A stretch of DNA of 64,000 bases, taken from positions 90,000,513 through 90,064,512 of the forward strand of contig CM051521.1 in the NCBI GenBank assembly GCA_028015205.1, given 5' to 3'. Shown piece after piece: positions 13,101 through 26,700 of the stretch. A program made the translations under genes and the position numbers. Origin of the DNA: Mytilisepta virgata (lineage: Eukaryota > Mollusca > Bivalvia > Mytilida > Mytilidae). The stretch's first letter is position 1, and each line of letters begins with the position of its first letter. Below the pieces are notes generated by a model. That model was not told the DNA's origin. It searched no databases and worked only from the letters and a program-made list of their open reading frames with translations.

Positions 13101-16100
13101 GAAACTCCTTGAAAAACTGTTTTTGAAGAATAAAAAAAATTGGTTAAATTTTCTGTCATAAAAGTGTTTTTAATTCGTTTTCAGATCACTCGGTCTCGCG
13201 TTTATCAGTATTTTTGTCAAGACTTTATATAAGTTTCGCGTATTTTCCCTTTTCTAAAAATAGCTACTTTTCCGTGAAACTGGTGCGTAGTAATTTCTGT
13301 GATGTGGTCAAGAAATAAATCTGACTTTGCGTAAAAATTTTAGTAATTAAACTATCCAGATTGATTTTTTGGTAACTTAAATTAACTTTAACTAATAAAA
13401 CATCTTTCATTTACTTGATTAAATATATTTTTTTGATGAATTTTAGTCACAGTGAGCAAACCGAAACTGAAAGTAGTTCGAAAGAACGTTGATGACATGC
13501 CTGGGAAATGTAAATTCTCGGATGTATGGCTACAATTACATATAGGTCATAACCATATGGATTTAAATTGTCCATAGCAGTTGATTTCTGGTCCTTGAAA
13601 ATTTGGAAATTGGTCCTTTAAAGTCCTTGAAATGTCCTTGAATTTTGTGGTAAAAAATGTGTATGAACCCTGTTTATTAGATATCTTATAAAGTTTATAA
13701 GATATCTTATAAACTAATAGAGATATCTTATTAACTTATAGAGATATCTTATATATTTAATAAGATATCTTTATAACCAGTTAAATAAGATATCTCTATA
13801 AGTTAATAAGATATCTCTATAAGTTTATAAGATATCTCTATTAGTTAATAAGATATCTCATTTAGTTTAAAAGATATCTTATTAAGTAAATAAGATATCT
13901 CTATTATTAACTATATAAAAGATATCTTATATAGTTAATAAGATGTCTTATAAATTAATAGAGATATCTTATAAATTAATAGAGATATCTTATATTTTGA
14001 ATAAGATATCTTATATAAGATATCTTATTTAACTAAATAAGATATCTTGAAATTGAATAAATATAACAACGGCGTGCCATACATATCATCTAGTAAACCA
14101 ATGCTAGAATTCATCTTGAACTTTTGGTCAGGAGATAAATCTTTTTCTCTAGTTGAAAGCTTCACTGTGGCTTACAAGATGAAAAACCAAAAAAATCCAT
14201 TATTCCTTTGCATACACTTTTGTCATGTGCATGAGGGGATTTTACATCCTGAATTTATTTGCCATATCCTCTCTTACCAGTAGCGTATGGTTATAGATTT
14301 TGTTGTTCAAAATATTTTGAGAAAATAGTAATATATTTTATAGAGATAATAAGCCCCAGATAACATGTGTATCAGCATGATTTACTCATTTAAAAATGGC
14401 AGATACTTTTTAGAAATATTTTCTGGCCCTACACACAGGTTTCAGAAATCAAAGCATTATTGCTTGCATAAGATACATTATTGATTGCTTAAACGATATC
14501 CAAAATACAGCGTGTATTCAGAAGTCGGCATTGTCAGGACATTGTATGGATCATAAGGCATGTAATAGAGTTCTAATAAACAGTGTTAATGTGGGTGAAA
14601 ACAGCAGTAATTGTGACTATGTAAATGCTATTGAATCAATTTGGTAATATAACAACGGTACGTAAAATGCATTTTGCTCTTTTGTTTTTCATTTTACCCC
14701 TTTGATCCTGCTGTTTGGGAGTTAAATACTCATCTCTTAAAAACCTGGGGGAATTTACCTCCTGTTTCCAAAAAATTCTCTGGTGCTCTGGAGATATAAG
14801 AAAAAAATGTAATAAAAAGTCTGATCTTGGCAACAGTAAATCGCTTTGAAATGCATGTATCAGAAATTTGAGTTTTAGATAAGAAGTTCTAACCATCTTT
14901 GTTGAGCATTTGCAGTTTAAGTTTGTAGTTAAAATGTCAGAAGGTATGATGTTGTGAAAGTGTCCATTTAATATTCCAGTACTTTGTTGTGCCGAAAAAC
15001 AAAAAAATATATGAAAATTGTTTGACAATGTATGTAAAATTATAGGTAAATGTATCAAAGCATTTCTTTTTCAGAGACATTTCTGTGTATTTACCATGAA
15101 CTTTCCGAATACTGAAGCATTGTCAACTATCTATAGCAGTATTCTGTCACAACATCTCCAGCAGGCACGGTTCCCTACCACTGTACAGAAATTTGTTCCA
15201 CACCTTATATCAGCAGCCTTGGCTTTACATGGCAGAGTTACTAGTACCTTTCTACCTACAGCAATCAAATTTCACTATATATTTAATCTCAGGGATTTGT
15301 CTAACATATTCCAGGTAAAAATTGTTAAAATTGCGATCAAAGGGGTATACTGATGATCTATAACAATCGTATGTACCAGTCTCAAAAACAAGTGGAAATG
15401 CCAGATTATCTGAGTATTTCATATATGTTTCCAAGTGGGTAAAAGTAAACTGTACATACCCGTAAAAATGATACATACATTTTTTTTATCCTGAAATGAT
15501 AAGTTTTTATCTATTATTGAAAATGAATAAAGAATATTTGGTGCATAGTTTTGGGAAAACATGACTTCGTAATACAGTGAACAAGAACACAATACAAACT
15601 ATAATAGAAAGTGAGTGACCAGGGTACCAGGAGATGATTCTGGCATAAAATACAAAAATAAAATATGCATTCCCTTTTATTTGGCTGTTAGATAGGCCAT
15701 TTGCAGGATAAAACTAGAATATATGGTTTGTAGAATAAATTTTTAGATTAAAATATATACATTGTATTTAATAGAAAAAAATAATTGGTTTGAGATAAAT
15801 GTTTAGAAAAACTTGTTTTAGCTTAATGAATTTCTGTGTTATGATAATTGTATGTTTTAAAGACAACAGTATACATTCATGCTTGATGTACCCTTAATAA
15901 TTGCCAGTAATTTTTACTATCTGAAACATTCACTAAAATAAATTTGAACTAAATTGATTTATGTTTCCAATACAAGATTTACCTTAGTTGATATTCCAAA
16001 GTAAAAATAATCACTGTGAATAACGTATATTATTTCTAGGGAATATTATTTGCCCAAGCAGAATGTGCCAGGACACCTTTAGAGTTAGTGAGACTGTGGC

Positions 16101-17688
16101 TACATGAAGCTCAGCGTGTATACTGTGACAAACTTGTCGATGATAAAGATATGGAAGCTTATGACAAACTGCTGAGTGAACTGCTGAAAAGACAAGTCGA
16201 GGTATTACAACATTTATTAGTAACATAAGTATGATATATTTCTTTAACTTAGTCAGTTACTTAAAAGATATAATTCTGCTTATCTCCATCTGGGTTCAAA
16301 GGAGGCTATTCATTATATGAGCAGTCTAAGATAAATTTTTCATTGATTAAAATATATTTTCTTGAAGATTTTCAGATTTATTTTGTCATCAGCTTTTTTA
16401 TCAAAATTTTCTTGTAAATGACTAAATATGTGGTTGAAATGTAAAAACAATTTTTGACATTGACAGTAAAAGTTTGTTTACTTTGGCAAATTTGACAGTT
16501 TAGACTCTTTGTCAATTGTTAGTAAAGTTTAATGTTATGTATTTTATATATCTTTGACTTCAGGGGATATGCCTTAGAATAATGAAAATTGAACAAAAAT
16601 TAAAATCTCCAGAACTTTCTAAGGCTCTTCCTTTTGATGCAGAGGTAACACTTAGCTGAGTTTGGATTCCTTTTTGTTTTAATCATTTTGGTTTTTTTTT
16701 TATGGTTTTGCATATTAAATCATTATCATATCTTTAACCGGATTTCCAACATTTTGATCTCGAGCACTCCTAATGAGTTGTCAGTCAACAAAATGGCCAT
16801 ACAGTGCATCAAATTTATTGAGGTATTTTGTGATACATTTTATTATTCTTTAATAATTAGAAATGTACCTTTGTTCTAAATCAACTGAAATATGTACCCA
16901 ATCAAACAAAAATTCAGTTAGTTAATATTTTCTAATGCATCTGGAAATGTATTTTGTGAATTGCTCTTTCAGTTGACCTGATATTTTATTGATTTTACAG
17001 GACATGGATGAGAAAGCCCTACTGCCAAAGCCTTTGATTTATTGCCACTTTGCCCATCAAGTGGGAGATGGCAAATATAACATGGTAGAAAGCTGGGAAA
17101 GTTTACACAAAATTCTAAATGAAGCCCTGGAAAACTACAACGATTTTAATGCTGTCATGAACCTTGTATTATTTGAAGATGCTATGGCCCATGTTTGTAG
17201 GATTAACAGGATCCTTGAAGCACCACGTGGCAATGCCTTACTGATAGGAGTAGGAGGAAGTGGCAAACAGAGTCTCTCCAGGCTTGCTGCCTATATCACT
17301 GGTTTGGACGTATTTCAGATTCAGCTAAGAAAGGGATATGGAATTAATGATCTAAAAGCTGATTTGGCACAGTTATACATCAAAACTGGACTGAAAAATG
17401 CTAATATGATGTTTTTGATGACAGATGCTCAAGTTTCTGATGAGAAATTTCTGGTATTGATAAATGATCTCTTAGCTTCAGGGGAAATTCCAGACTTGTT
17501 TGCAGATGATGAATTTGATAATGTGATTGCTGGTATAAGAAATGAAGTAAGAGCTACAGGGTTGGAAGATTCCAGAGACAATTGCTGGAAGTATTTTATA
17601 GATAAAGTCAGGAGAACTCTGAAGGTAAAAATTCATTCAAAAACAAAACAAATGAAAAAGCCTCTTCATTTTCAAGAAGGAAAAGAGT

Positions 17689-17720
<32 letters not shown>

Positions 17721-20700
17721 GTGATATATCTGAAATTTCATATTGGAAACATTTAATATAGAAAATTATCTTAGTTTTATAACGATTTAATATATCTTCT
17801 CAAAGTAGAAGGTATGTGCAAAAGTAAGAACCTTGGTGAAACTATAGTTGTATTTCTTCCAAAAGTCAATATTCCAATATCAATGTGTGCATTTACTAAT
17901 TCGAATTTTTCACAAATAATAGATTTACTAATTCGAATTTTTCACAAATAATAGATGAATATTTTCAGCCAATAACTTCATTTGGTTACATAACATTTAT
18001 TTCTCTACTTATAATATTTATTTTTCATATATATTTTATATTTGTAAATTTATAAAAAAAAAATTCATGTGGCCTTAAAATCATTTTTTTCTTACAGTTA
18101 TATCAATATTCTTATACATGTATTTAATGTTTCAGGTTGTTTTATGTTTCTCCCCTGTGGGATCTACTCTCCGAATTAGAAGTAGAAAGTTTCCAGCTAT
18201 TACTAATTGTACCAGTATAGATGTATTCCATGAATGGCCACTAGAAGCATTGAATTCTGTGTCAGCAAGATTCCTGGAGGACATTGAATTGTTATCTGTA
18301 AGCAAATTTTTAAGATCGTTGTTTGTTTCTCTCAATTTTGTCTCAGCTATGGGTAAGTTTTGTTTCCTGGTCTTTGGTAATCTTGAAACTTTCTCATATG
18401 GGAAGTTTTAATGATTTTAATGAAAGCAAACATTTTTTTTTAATTTTACATGTGATAGCTATTATAAAATCTTCTTCTGGAACTCCCCCCCAAAAATCTG
18501 AGAGAGATTGCCTTTGTATATGTATTAAGTTGGATATTTGTAAATTTTTAGTGTTTGTGCATGCACATGTAAGTATCCTTGCAGCATTTCTTTTAGATTA
18601 ATGGGTTAGGGGATTTTAATAGATAATCATAAATTACAGAAAAAGCACATTTATACATCGTGTTCATAACTACTGTTTGACTTTTTAGGATGATATGAGA
18701 GATTCTGTGTCAAAGTTCATGGGATTTGTTCACCAATCCGTGAACCAGATGAGTCAGCAGTATTTACAGAATGAACGTCGATATAACTACACAACCCCCA
18801 AAAGTTTCCTGGAACAGATAAAACTTTACCAAAATCTGCTGGCCAAGAAAAACGATGACCTTCAATCCAAAATAGTCAGACTGGAAAATGGTATTGAGAA
18901 ATTAAGAAGTACTGCAACTCAGGTAAATGTTTTGGACCTGTTAACATTACAGTTACCTGTTTGTTGGTTTGTATGAATCAAACTTCAAATTGCGAAATTT
19001 GACAAAATCTTTTCTAAATGAACAATTTATGTCTAAATGTGTAATATTGTTCCAAATTTCCAAACTTGTATCAAAAAAACCCCAACTAAATGGATAACAG
19101 GAAAGGTTCACAATGACATACCAATTACTGTAAATATGGAAATTATTGCGATGTTTTTATTATTGCGAAAATTGCGATCGATTTAGCATCGCAATATTAT
19201 AAACTCGCATTTTTAATGCATATTTTCATGTCCGATGTATTCTAGATTTGTCCCCCTTTGTTTTCATTTACTCGGGTAAGTGTCTGCTCATTGATTTCCG
19301 ACATCAGGAGACAGGTTAATTGGTAGAAACTTTGTATAGGTATTGTTTTCACAGCTATTATATATATATAATAACATTTTGAATTCTAATATTATTAATC
19401 CCATTAATTAAAATGATTACTTTATATAAAACTTCCACTTTCAATTTTTACTCGATCTCTGATCGCAATAATAAAACTTTTTTTTCACATAGGCGGCGAT
19501 CGCAATAATTTAACCTCGCAATTTTGCATTGGGTAGAAGAATCGCAATAATAAGTGCACGCGAAAATTTCCGAATTTACAGTAATCAATCGACATCACTC
19601 AACAGACAGGACAAAAAAAGAGCACAAAACACAAACATAAACACAACAGAGGGTCAGTTTTCTTTTTACGTTTAGTGTTTTATTCATTTATGAATGTTAG
19701 CTAAAATGAAGACCTGAAGATTGATGTAATGATTTGTGTTGGAGAAAGATAAATACAACTGTTAAAACTAAATCGATCTACATGTATCATTAAAATGACG
19801 TGTTTCATCTTATTAATCCAGGTTGATGACCTAAAGGCCAAATTAGCTGCACAGGAGGTAGAACTGGCACAAAAGACTGATGAAACAAACAAACTTTTGT
19901 CAGTGGTTGGTACTGATACTGAAAGGGTGTCTACAGAAAAGGCTATAGCTGATGAAGAAGAGAAGAAAGTTCAGAAGATTAATGAAGAGGTCACAAAGAA
20001 ACAGCAAGATTGTCAGAGAGATTTATCTAAGGCTGAACCTGCTTTACATGCTGCAGAAACAGCTTTGAATACTCTGAATAAGGTAATTTTTAGCTCACCT
20101 GGCCAAAGGCCATGTGAGCTTTTGTCATCACTTGGCATCCAGCGTCCGTCTTTTAACTTTTCACATTTTAATCTTCTCCTCTGAAACCACCGGGCCAAAT
20201 GAAATAAATTTGGCAGGAAGCATCTATGTAAGGTCCTTTTTAAAGTTTGCTCATTTCGTCCCGATCGGACTACAAAAATGGCTGCCATGGGCAGTTTTTT
20301 TTTTTCTGAAAGGTTGATATAAAAAAATCTTCCCTCTGAAATCGCTTTGCCAAATGGAACAGAAAGCTTCCATGGGAGGTTCTTTACAGAGGTTCCTAAT
20401 TTTGTCCCAATTGGGCAAAAAACATGGCCACCATAGGCAATTCTTGTTTCTCATTGGTTGATTAAAAAAAAATTTCTCTGGAACTGCTTGGCCAAATGCA
20501 ACAAAATTTGACAGGAGGCACCTATGGGAGGTTCTTCACAATTTTTCTTTATTTCATCCTGATTGGAGTACATATATGGTCACCATTGGCAATTCTTGTT
20601 TCTGATTGGCTTATATAAAAGAATCTTCTCCTCTGAAATCACTTGCCCGAATGGAAACAAACCTGACAGGAAGCATATGTGGGAGGTCCTTTATAAATTT

Positions 20701-23700
20701 TCCTCATTTTGTCCCGATCGGAATACAAATATGGCCACCATGAGCAGTTCTTGTTTCTGATATAATAAATATTTTTCTCTGAAGTCGCTTGGCAAGATGG
20801 AAATAAACTTGACAGAGAGCATCTAATTGAGAGGTTCTATACAAACTTTCCTCATTTTGTCCTGATCAGGCAATAAACATGGCTGTCATGGGCAGTTCTT
20901 CTCTTTCATCGGTTGATAATTTTCTTCTTTGGCCACCATGGGCAATTCTTGTTTCTGATTGGTTGATTTAAACAAAAATTTTTTTTTCTCTTAAACTGCT
21001 TCGCCAAATAGAGCCAAACTTGACAGAAAGTGTATGACATGTAACAAAAATCTACAGAACCGCAAAATTGCTTGAAACCAATGTTTCTCTTAAGGTGCTC
21101 ACCAAGTGTTGTTACTCTGGTGCCGATCCCTAATTCAAAATGGCCTTCAGCAGAGGACTTATGGAAGACCCTATGGGAAATACATGCAAAAATATTCTGG
21201 AGAACTGCCAAATTTTAGAATATGCTGACCTGTAAGTAGAAGGACCTTGATGCAGTTGTTCTACAAGGCTTTCATGCCAGGTGAGCGATACAGGCTCAGT
21301 CCTCTGAGCCTGTAGTTTGAAGTATTGATCATTATTGTTTAACTATTCTACCCATGTCAGATACACTTAATTAATATTTGACGATTGATTTTATGTCTTT
21401 GTGAATTAAGCAGTCCATCATAGATTATTGTATAAAGGTATCGTCATATTGTTTACTTTTCACAATTGAAATATTGTAAGAGAATTTCTGTTTTTTAAAA
21501 TCTAATGAGCCCTAGCCGGGTCAATCCAAAGACTTTAAAATTGGTATTTGCTGCTTCTCCACCAAGTACACATCACTTAGCAGTAAGAAGAAAGACTTGT
21601 TGGCTTTGAGTCAATATGTATCTGGGTGGGATGACATGTCATCTGTGGACTGGTGAGCTAGCATGTTCCAAATCTGACTCTTGAGTATTGGTCTAGTACA
21701 AGTAGGGTTCATATACAGTACATAGTCAATGTTGGAAAATATAAAATTTATTTGGGTGAGCTTTAGAAATATGAGAAAAGACGAACTTTAGCAAGCCTTT
21801 TTCCCATTTTTCGCAGCGAGTCCAAATAAATATTATATTTTCCCACAATGACTAGGTATTGTCTTTATCCTGTAATCATAAAATCCCAATATACATGTGT
21901 AAAATGTCTTGAAATTACATTGAAATACAGCTGCCCTGAAAATGCAGGAAACGCCATATGAACAAATACTAGTAAACTTTATTAGGTCATTGACCTAATA
22001 CGACTAAAGTTTATTCTACCCCTGTTATTAGACTGGAAATGGCTTGATTGCAGGATAAATATTCATATCACATCAACATGTTCTTGTCCACGTATACATG
22101 TAATAATTGCCACAGGACATATAACCCATCAATCCATCAATGAAATCTAATGACAAACAACACTGTCAAAACATGTATAAAATTTAGAATATTATTTAAA
22201 AAGAGACCTATTAATAACATCAAAGATAAGATGGTTTTTAACACTTTTTAAACAGCTCAGCAATACAATTTAATCCAGAAAAATCTTTCATTCTCAATTT
22301 CTTATTTTTTTTTATTATAGAACAACTTAACAGAGTTGAAATCTTTTGCCTCCCCTCCTGCCGCAGTAGTAAATGTTGTAGCTGCAGTTATGTGTCTTCT
22401 AGCACCTGGTGGAAGAATACCGAAGGATAAAAGCTGGAAAATGGCCAAAGCAACGATGATGAACAAGGTAAGGTGACATGTAAGTACAGTGCAGAATTGT
22501 TAAACTGTTGCAATCAAGGAACAGCTGGGCAATCTGTGATGTTGTTGGGAAGGAACTGCAGAGTTTATGAAAATTTTGGAGTAGATAGGGTGTGAAGTAC
22601 TTTTATTCTTGAATACCATTTCGAGGTTTCAAATTTTTGCTCTTTTTCTCAGAGCTTTAAGTCCATTTTGGCTGTATAGGTGTGGCCATTTATTTAAATA
22701 ATAGGCCAGCAAGAAAAACAGATAATCCTTTTCATTTGATGTTGGAATTAAACCTGCATTACCATAGACTTGGTCCCAACACATATCAATTTTTGTGCTT
22801 AATATAGTGACTAGACATGACAAGGACGTTGTAGAATTACTGGTTTTTTATACAGATGTATAAAATAATTTCTACTCTGCCAAACAACCAACAATCAATC
22901 AATTCTTGATTATCCCTCAATATTTTCAGGTTGATCTCTTTTTGGAAAATCTAATTAATTATGATAAGGATCATATTCATGAGAATTGCCAGAGAGCTGT
23001 AGAACCATATTTGTTTGACCCAGAATTTGACCCTGATTTTGTGAAGAACAAATCATTTGCTGCTGCTGGATTAAGTTCCTGGGTTATTAATATCATGAAG
23101 TATTATAAAGTGTACTGTGCTGTGGAACCTAAACGTATGGCATTAGAGGCAGCCAATGCAGAATTAGCACAAGCAAAACACAAGCTTAAAGCCATTACAA
23201 CCAAAATTAATGACTTGGAAAGTGAACTTGGAACACTAGTCGGTGAATTTGAAGCAGCGACCAAAGAAAAGCTTCAATGTCAAGAGGAAGCAGAAAACAC
23301 AGCTAAGACAATCGACCTTGCAAACCGTTTGATTGGTGGGTTATCTTCAGAAAATGTTAGATGGGCAGATTCTATTGAAAAATTGAAAGAGCAAGAGAAA
23401 ACATTAATTGGTGATGTCCTGATGACTGCTGCCTTTGTGTCATATTTAGGTGCCTTCACAAAACAATATAGACAAGATCTAATGGAAAAAAATTGGATAC
23501 CATTTCTCAAAGGACTTAAGCATCCCATACCTGTACTGGAAGGACTTGATCCTTTGACACTTCTGACAGACGATGCACAGGTCGCAGCCTGGAATAATGA
23601 GGGATTACCAAGTGATAGAATGTCTACAGAGAATGCTACCATTCTGACAAATTGTGAAAGATGGCCACTAATGATTGATCCTCAGTTGCAGGGTATAAAA

Positions 23701-26700
23701 TGGATAAAGACAAAGTTTGGTTCAGATCTGAAAATCATTCGTATTGGACAAAAGGGATATCTTGACGCATTGGAACGAGCAATTTCATCTGGAGATGTTG
23801 TTTTATTGGAGAGCATTGGAGAAACTGTTGATCCAGTACTTGACCCACTTCTGGGACGCAATACAATTCAGAAAGGTCGAGCCATCAGAATTGGTGATAA
23901 GGAGGTGGAATATAGCATTGACTTCCGTTTGATATTGCAAACTAAGTTAGCCAACCCTCATTACCAACCAGAGATGCAAGCACAAACAACCCTGATTAAT
24001 TTCACAGTGACAAGAGATGGTTTAGAAGACCAGTTGTTAGCAGATGTGGTCATCAAAGAGAGACCAGATCTTGAGAAGTTAAAGTCTGATTTAACAAGAC
24101 AACAAAATCAGTTTAAGATATCATTGAAGCAGTTAGAGGACACATTATTGGCCAGACTGTCAGCTGCAGAAGGTAATATTTTGAATTACTTAAAGAAGTA
24201 ACAAATGATTGAACAAACAAAACAAACAAACAAGAATTTAAACAAGTGAATGACTAAATGAACATGTACAAGTGAGAAGAAGTTAATGATGAGAACTAAA
24301 ACGAATCTTCTGTACCTTCAACAACATGTAAATTTGACCAAGGTATGTGAACTTTGTGGGAGGATATTTATACTGTGACACATTGTCCTGATTGTAGGCA
24401 TACGGATCATTGGACTTTCTTTCTACCAGTATTTCTTTGTTTTTAATATACGGCTGAAACATAATCTCCTGAACATGAACTGACATTTAATATTGGAAAT
24501 TCCTAAATAATGGGATGTTTTTATTGCAATAGTTCAGCCTTGCATTTTATTTTTTGCTTGCAACATACACAAATATAAGTTTATATAAAAACTTTGTAGT
24601 ATCCAATGTATATATGTTTTACATTATATTTGGTATTAAGTAAATTCCTATCTCCTTAAATTTTTAGGTAATTTCCTTGGAGACTATGAACTTGTAGAAA
24701 ATCTAGAGAAGACCAAGAGAACAGCTGCTGAGATAGAAGTACAGGCAGAACAGTCTAAGAGAACTGAGATTGATATCAACACTGCCAGAGAACTGTACAG
24801 ACCAGCTGCAACAAGGGCTTCTCTTATGTACTTCATTCTTAATGATCTCAACAAAATCGATCCCATGTATCAGTTTTCTTTGAAGGTCAGAAAAATCTCA
24901 TTTTCATAATATTCAATGGTCTCCATAAGAGTTCTCTGAAGGAAAGAAAAAACACACATTCTCCAAAAGATTGATCCAAAGATAAATTTTCTTAGGAGGC
25001 AAAAAAAAATCAGTAAGATGGATCCCATATAACAGACATCTCAAAATTAGAGTTATAGTCATCTTATATATCTACACAGACAAGACTAATCTAATGTCTC
25101 TTTGCCAGAGCTTGGAATAAACTCATTTTTGTAATGATTGATGATTTCATGTACCAATTTTCTCTCATGTTTTTAACATTTAAATACCTGCATAAGATTT
25201 TTCCCATGTGAATTTTTTCTCTTTAGTAATAAAAATTTCATGTACAATATAAAAAATCATCCTTATAAGCTAAACTCACAGATCATTTGTTGGTTAAGCT
25301 AAAGATCTTTTATTGTCTTATATATTTTATAACAAGACAATGAAATTTTGTGGTTTCTGAAGCAAGAAATCTTCTAGAATTAAATATGGAATAATTTTCT
25401 TTCCTTTATCAGGCATTCAAAGTAGTATTTGAAAAAGCTATTGACAAGGCTGTGAAGTCTGAGGAGATTAAAACCAGAGTGGAAAACCTGATTGATTGTA
25501 TTACATACTCTGTATTCTTGTACACAGCCCGGGGTCTGTTTGAACGGGACAAAATCACTTTTACAGCACAAATGACATTCCAGGTAAGCTTTGATATATT
25601 TGTGTTTCAGTTGTTTGTAGTATTTTCCAAATAAAAATGTAAATATTGTTTATGCTTTGCAAAAAATAAATTAAAAAAGACAGACGTAGTTGATTCTTTG
25701 TATGATTGTCAGTCAGTCTCTCTGATTGTCCAAAAATACATGATTTCAAGATATTTATGTATTAAGTGGCATTCTTAGCCAGATAATAAATTATGGTAGC
25801 CCATTTTATATGTGATATAAATTTGATGACGTAATATTTCTGGTTTATATTTAGATCACATTTTATTTTTCAGATTTTACTGATGTCAAAGGTTATAGAC
25901 CCAGTAGAGTTAGATTTCCTGCTGAGGTTTCCTTCACTACCCAACATTATTAGTCCTGTTGACTTCATGAATAACTATAGCTGGGGTGGAATTAAGGTTG
26001 GTAAATATTTTTTTAGAAATTGTATAAACACATTATCTTGTACATGTATGTGAATATAGCAGTATGGTTAATTCTTATATGTTTTTTTCTAAGTGAGTTA
26101 CTGGAAATACTAAAGCTAGGTTTGAACCATCTTTAACTAGAAGTTTTTATACCAGCTTCATGCTAATTTATACCAAGAATTGAAAACTGTTATGCCTACT
26201 CATTAAAGAAAAAGAAAAATTGTCATTTACATGTATAAATAATTTGTTTTAAAAGTACATGTATATTATATGTCAACCAGGAAATTCTGCAGACTTTTAC
26301 ATCCATCTTTGTCAAAAGTAAATCTCCATCTGAAATTTAGTCGTGTGATTGCAGAAAAAGTTTTGGATATGATATTATTTGTAGCTACAGTGAAACTCGG
26401 TTGTGACTAAAAGAAAGGTTTGACTTATCTGATACTTGACTAATCCATATTCAGTTTTGACCTCCCTTTTTAATGTTTGATTAATTCACACACATTTTGT
26501 ACATTTATGTCGATGTCAGTGGTATTTGGAAAAAAATCTACAGTTAAAATAATTGACTTAGAAGTAATTTCGAAGTTAAATTACACGAAAGGCAAAACAC
26601 GTCTTATCAATTAAGGCTAACCGGTTTGATTTCCAAGTTGTAAAATAATATAACTTTTATTCTGGGACTATAAAAATAGTTTGACAAAACCGATTATTCA

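Larger units (their letters stand above)
12773..14079. mobile_element. TIR element filled with palindromic GATATC arrays, interrupted by another element
   Basis: The left end TGGCACGCCATTTTTATATT and the inverted right end (TGGCACGCCGTTGTTATATT on the - strand) match over about 40 nt, up to the first GATATC. TA flanks both ends (12771-12772, 14080-14081). Inside are about 25 AAGATATCTT-type palindromes, mostly 19-21 bp apart. The array is split into 12806-12990 and 13678-14050 by the insertion at 13004-13672. No coding capacity; it lies 31 nt downstream of a dynein exon. Confidence 0.8.

Noticed and set aside
12773..14079. CRISPR-like array of short regular repeats
   Set aside because: Units are palindromic with AT-only spacers of 9-11 nt, in an animal intron, and enclosed by terminal inverted repeats.
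14636..15058. 140-codon open frame on the - strand
   Set aside because: Located in a dynein intron, no similarity to any known protein, composition like non-coding AT-rich sequence.
23280..23642. 120-codon open frame on the - strand
   Set aside because: Antisense shadow of the large dynein exon at 22930-24172.
24173..24201. Dynein stop codon at 24199-24201 as true protein end
   Set aside because: The open frame runs past a GTAATA donor; the next exon continues the family sequence in phase, so the stop is intronic.
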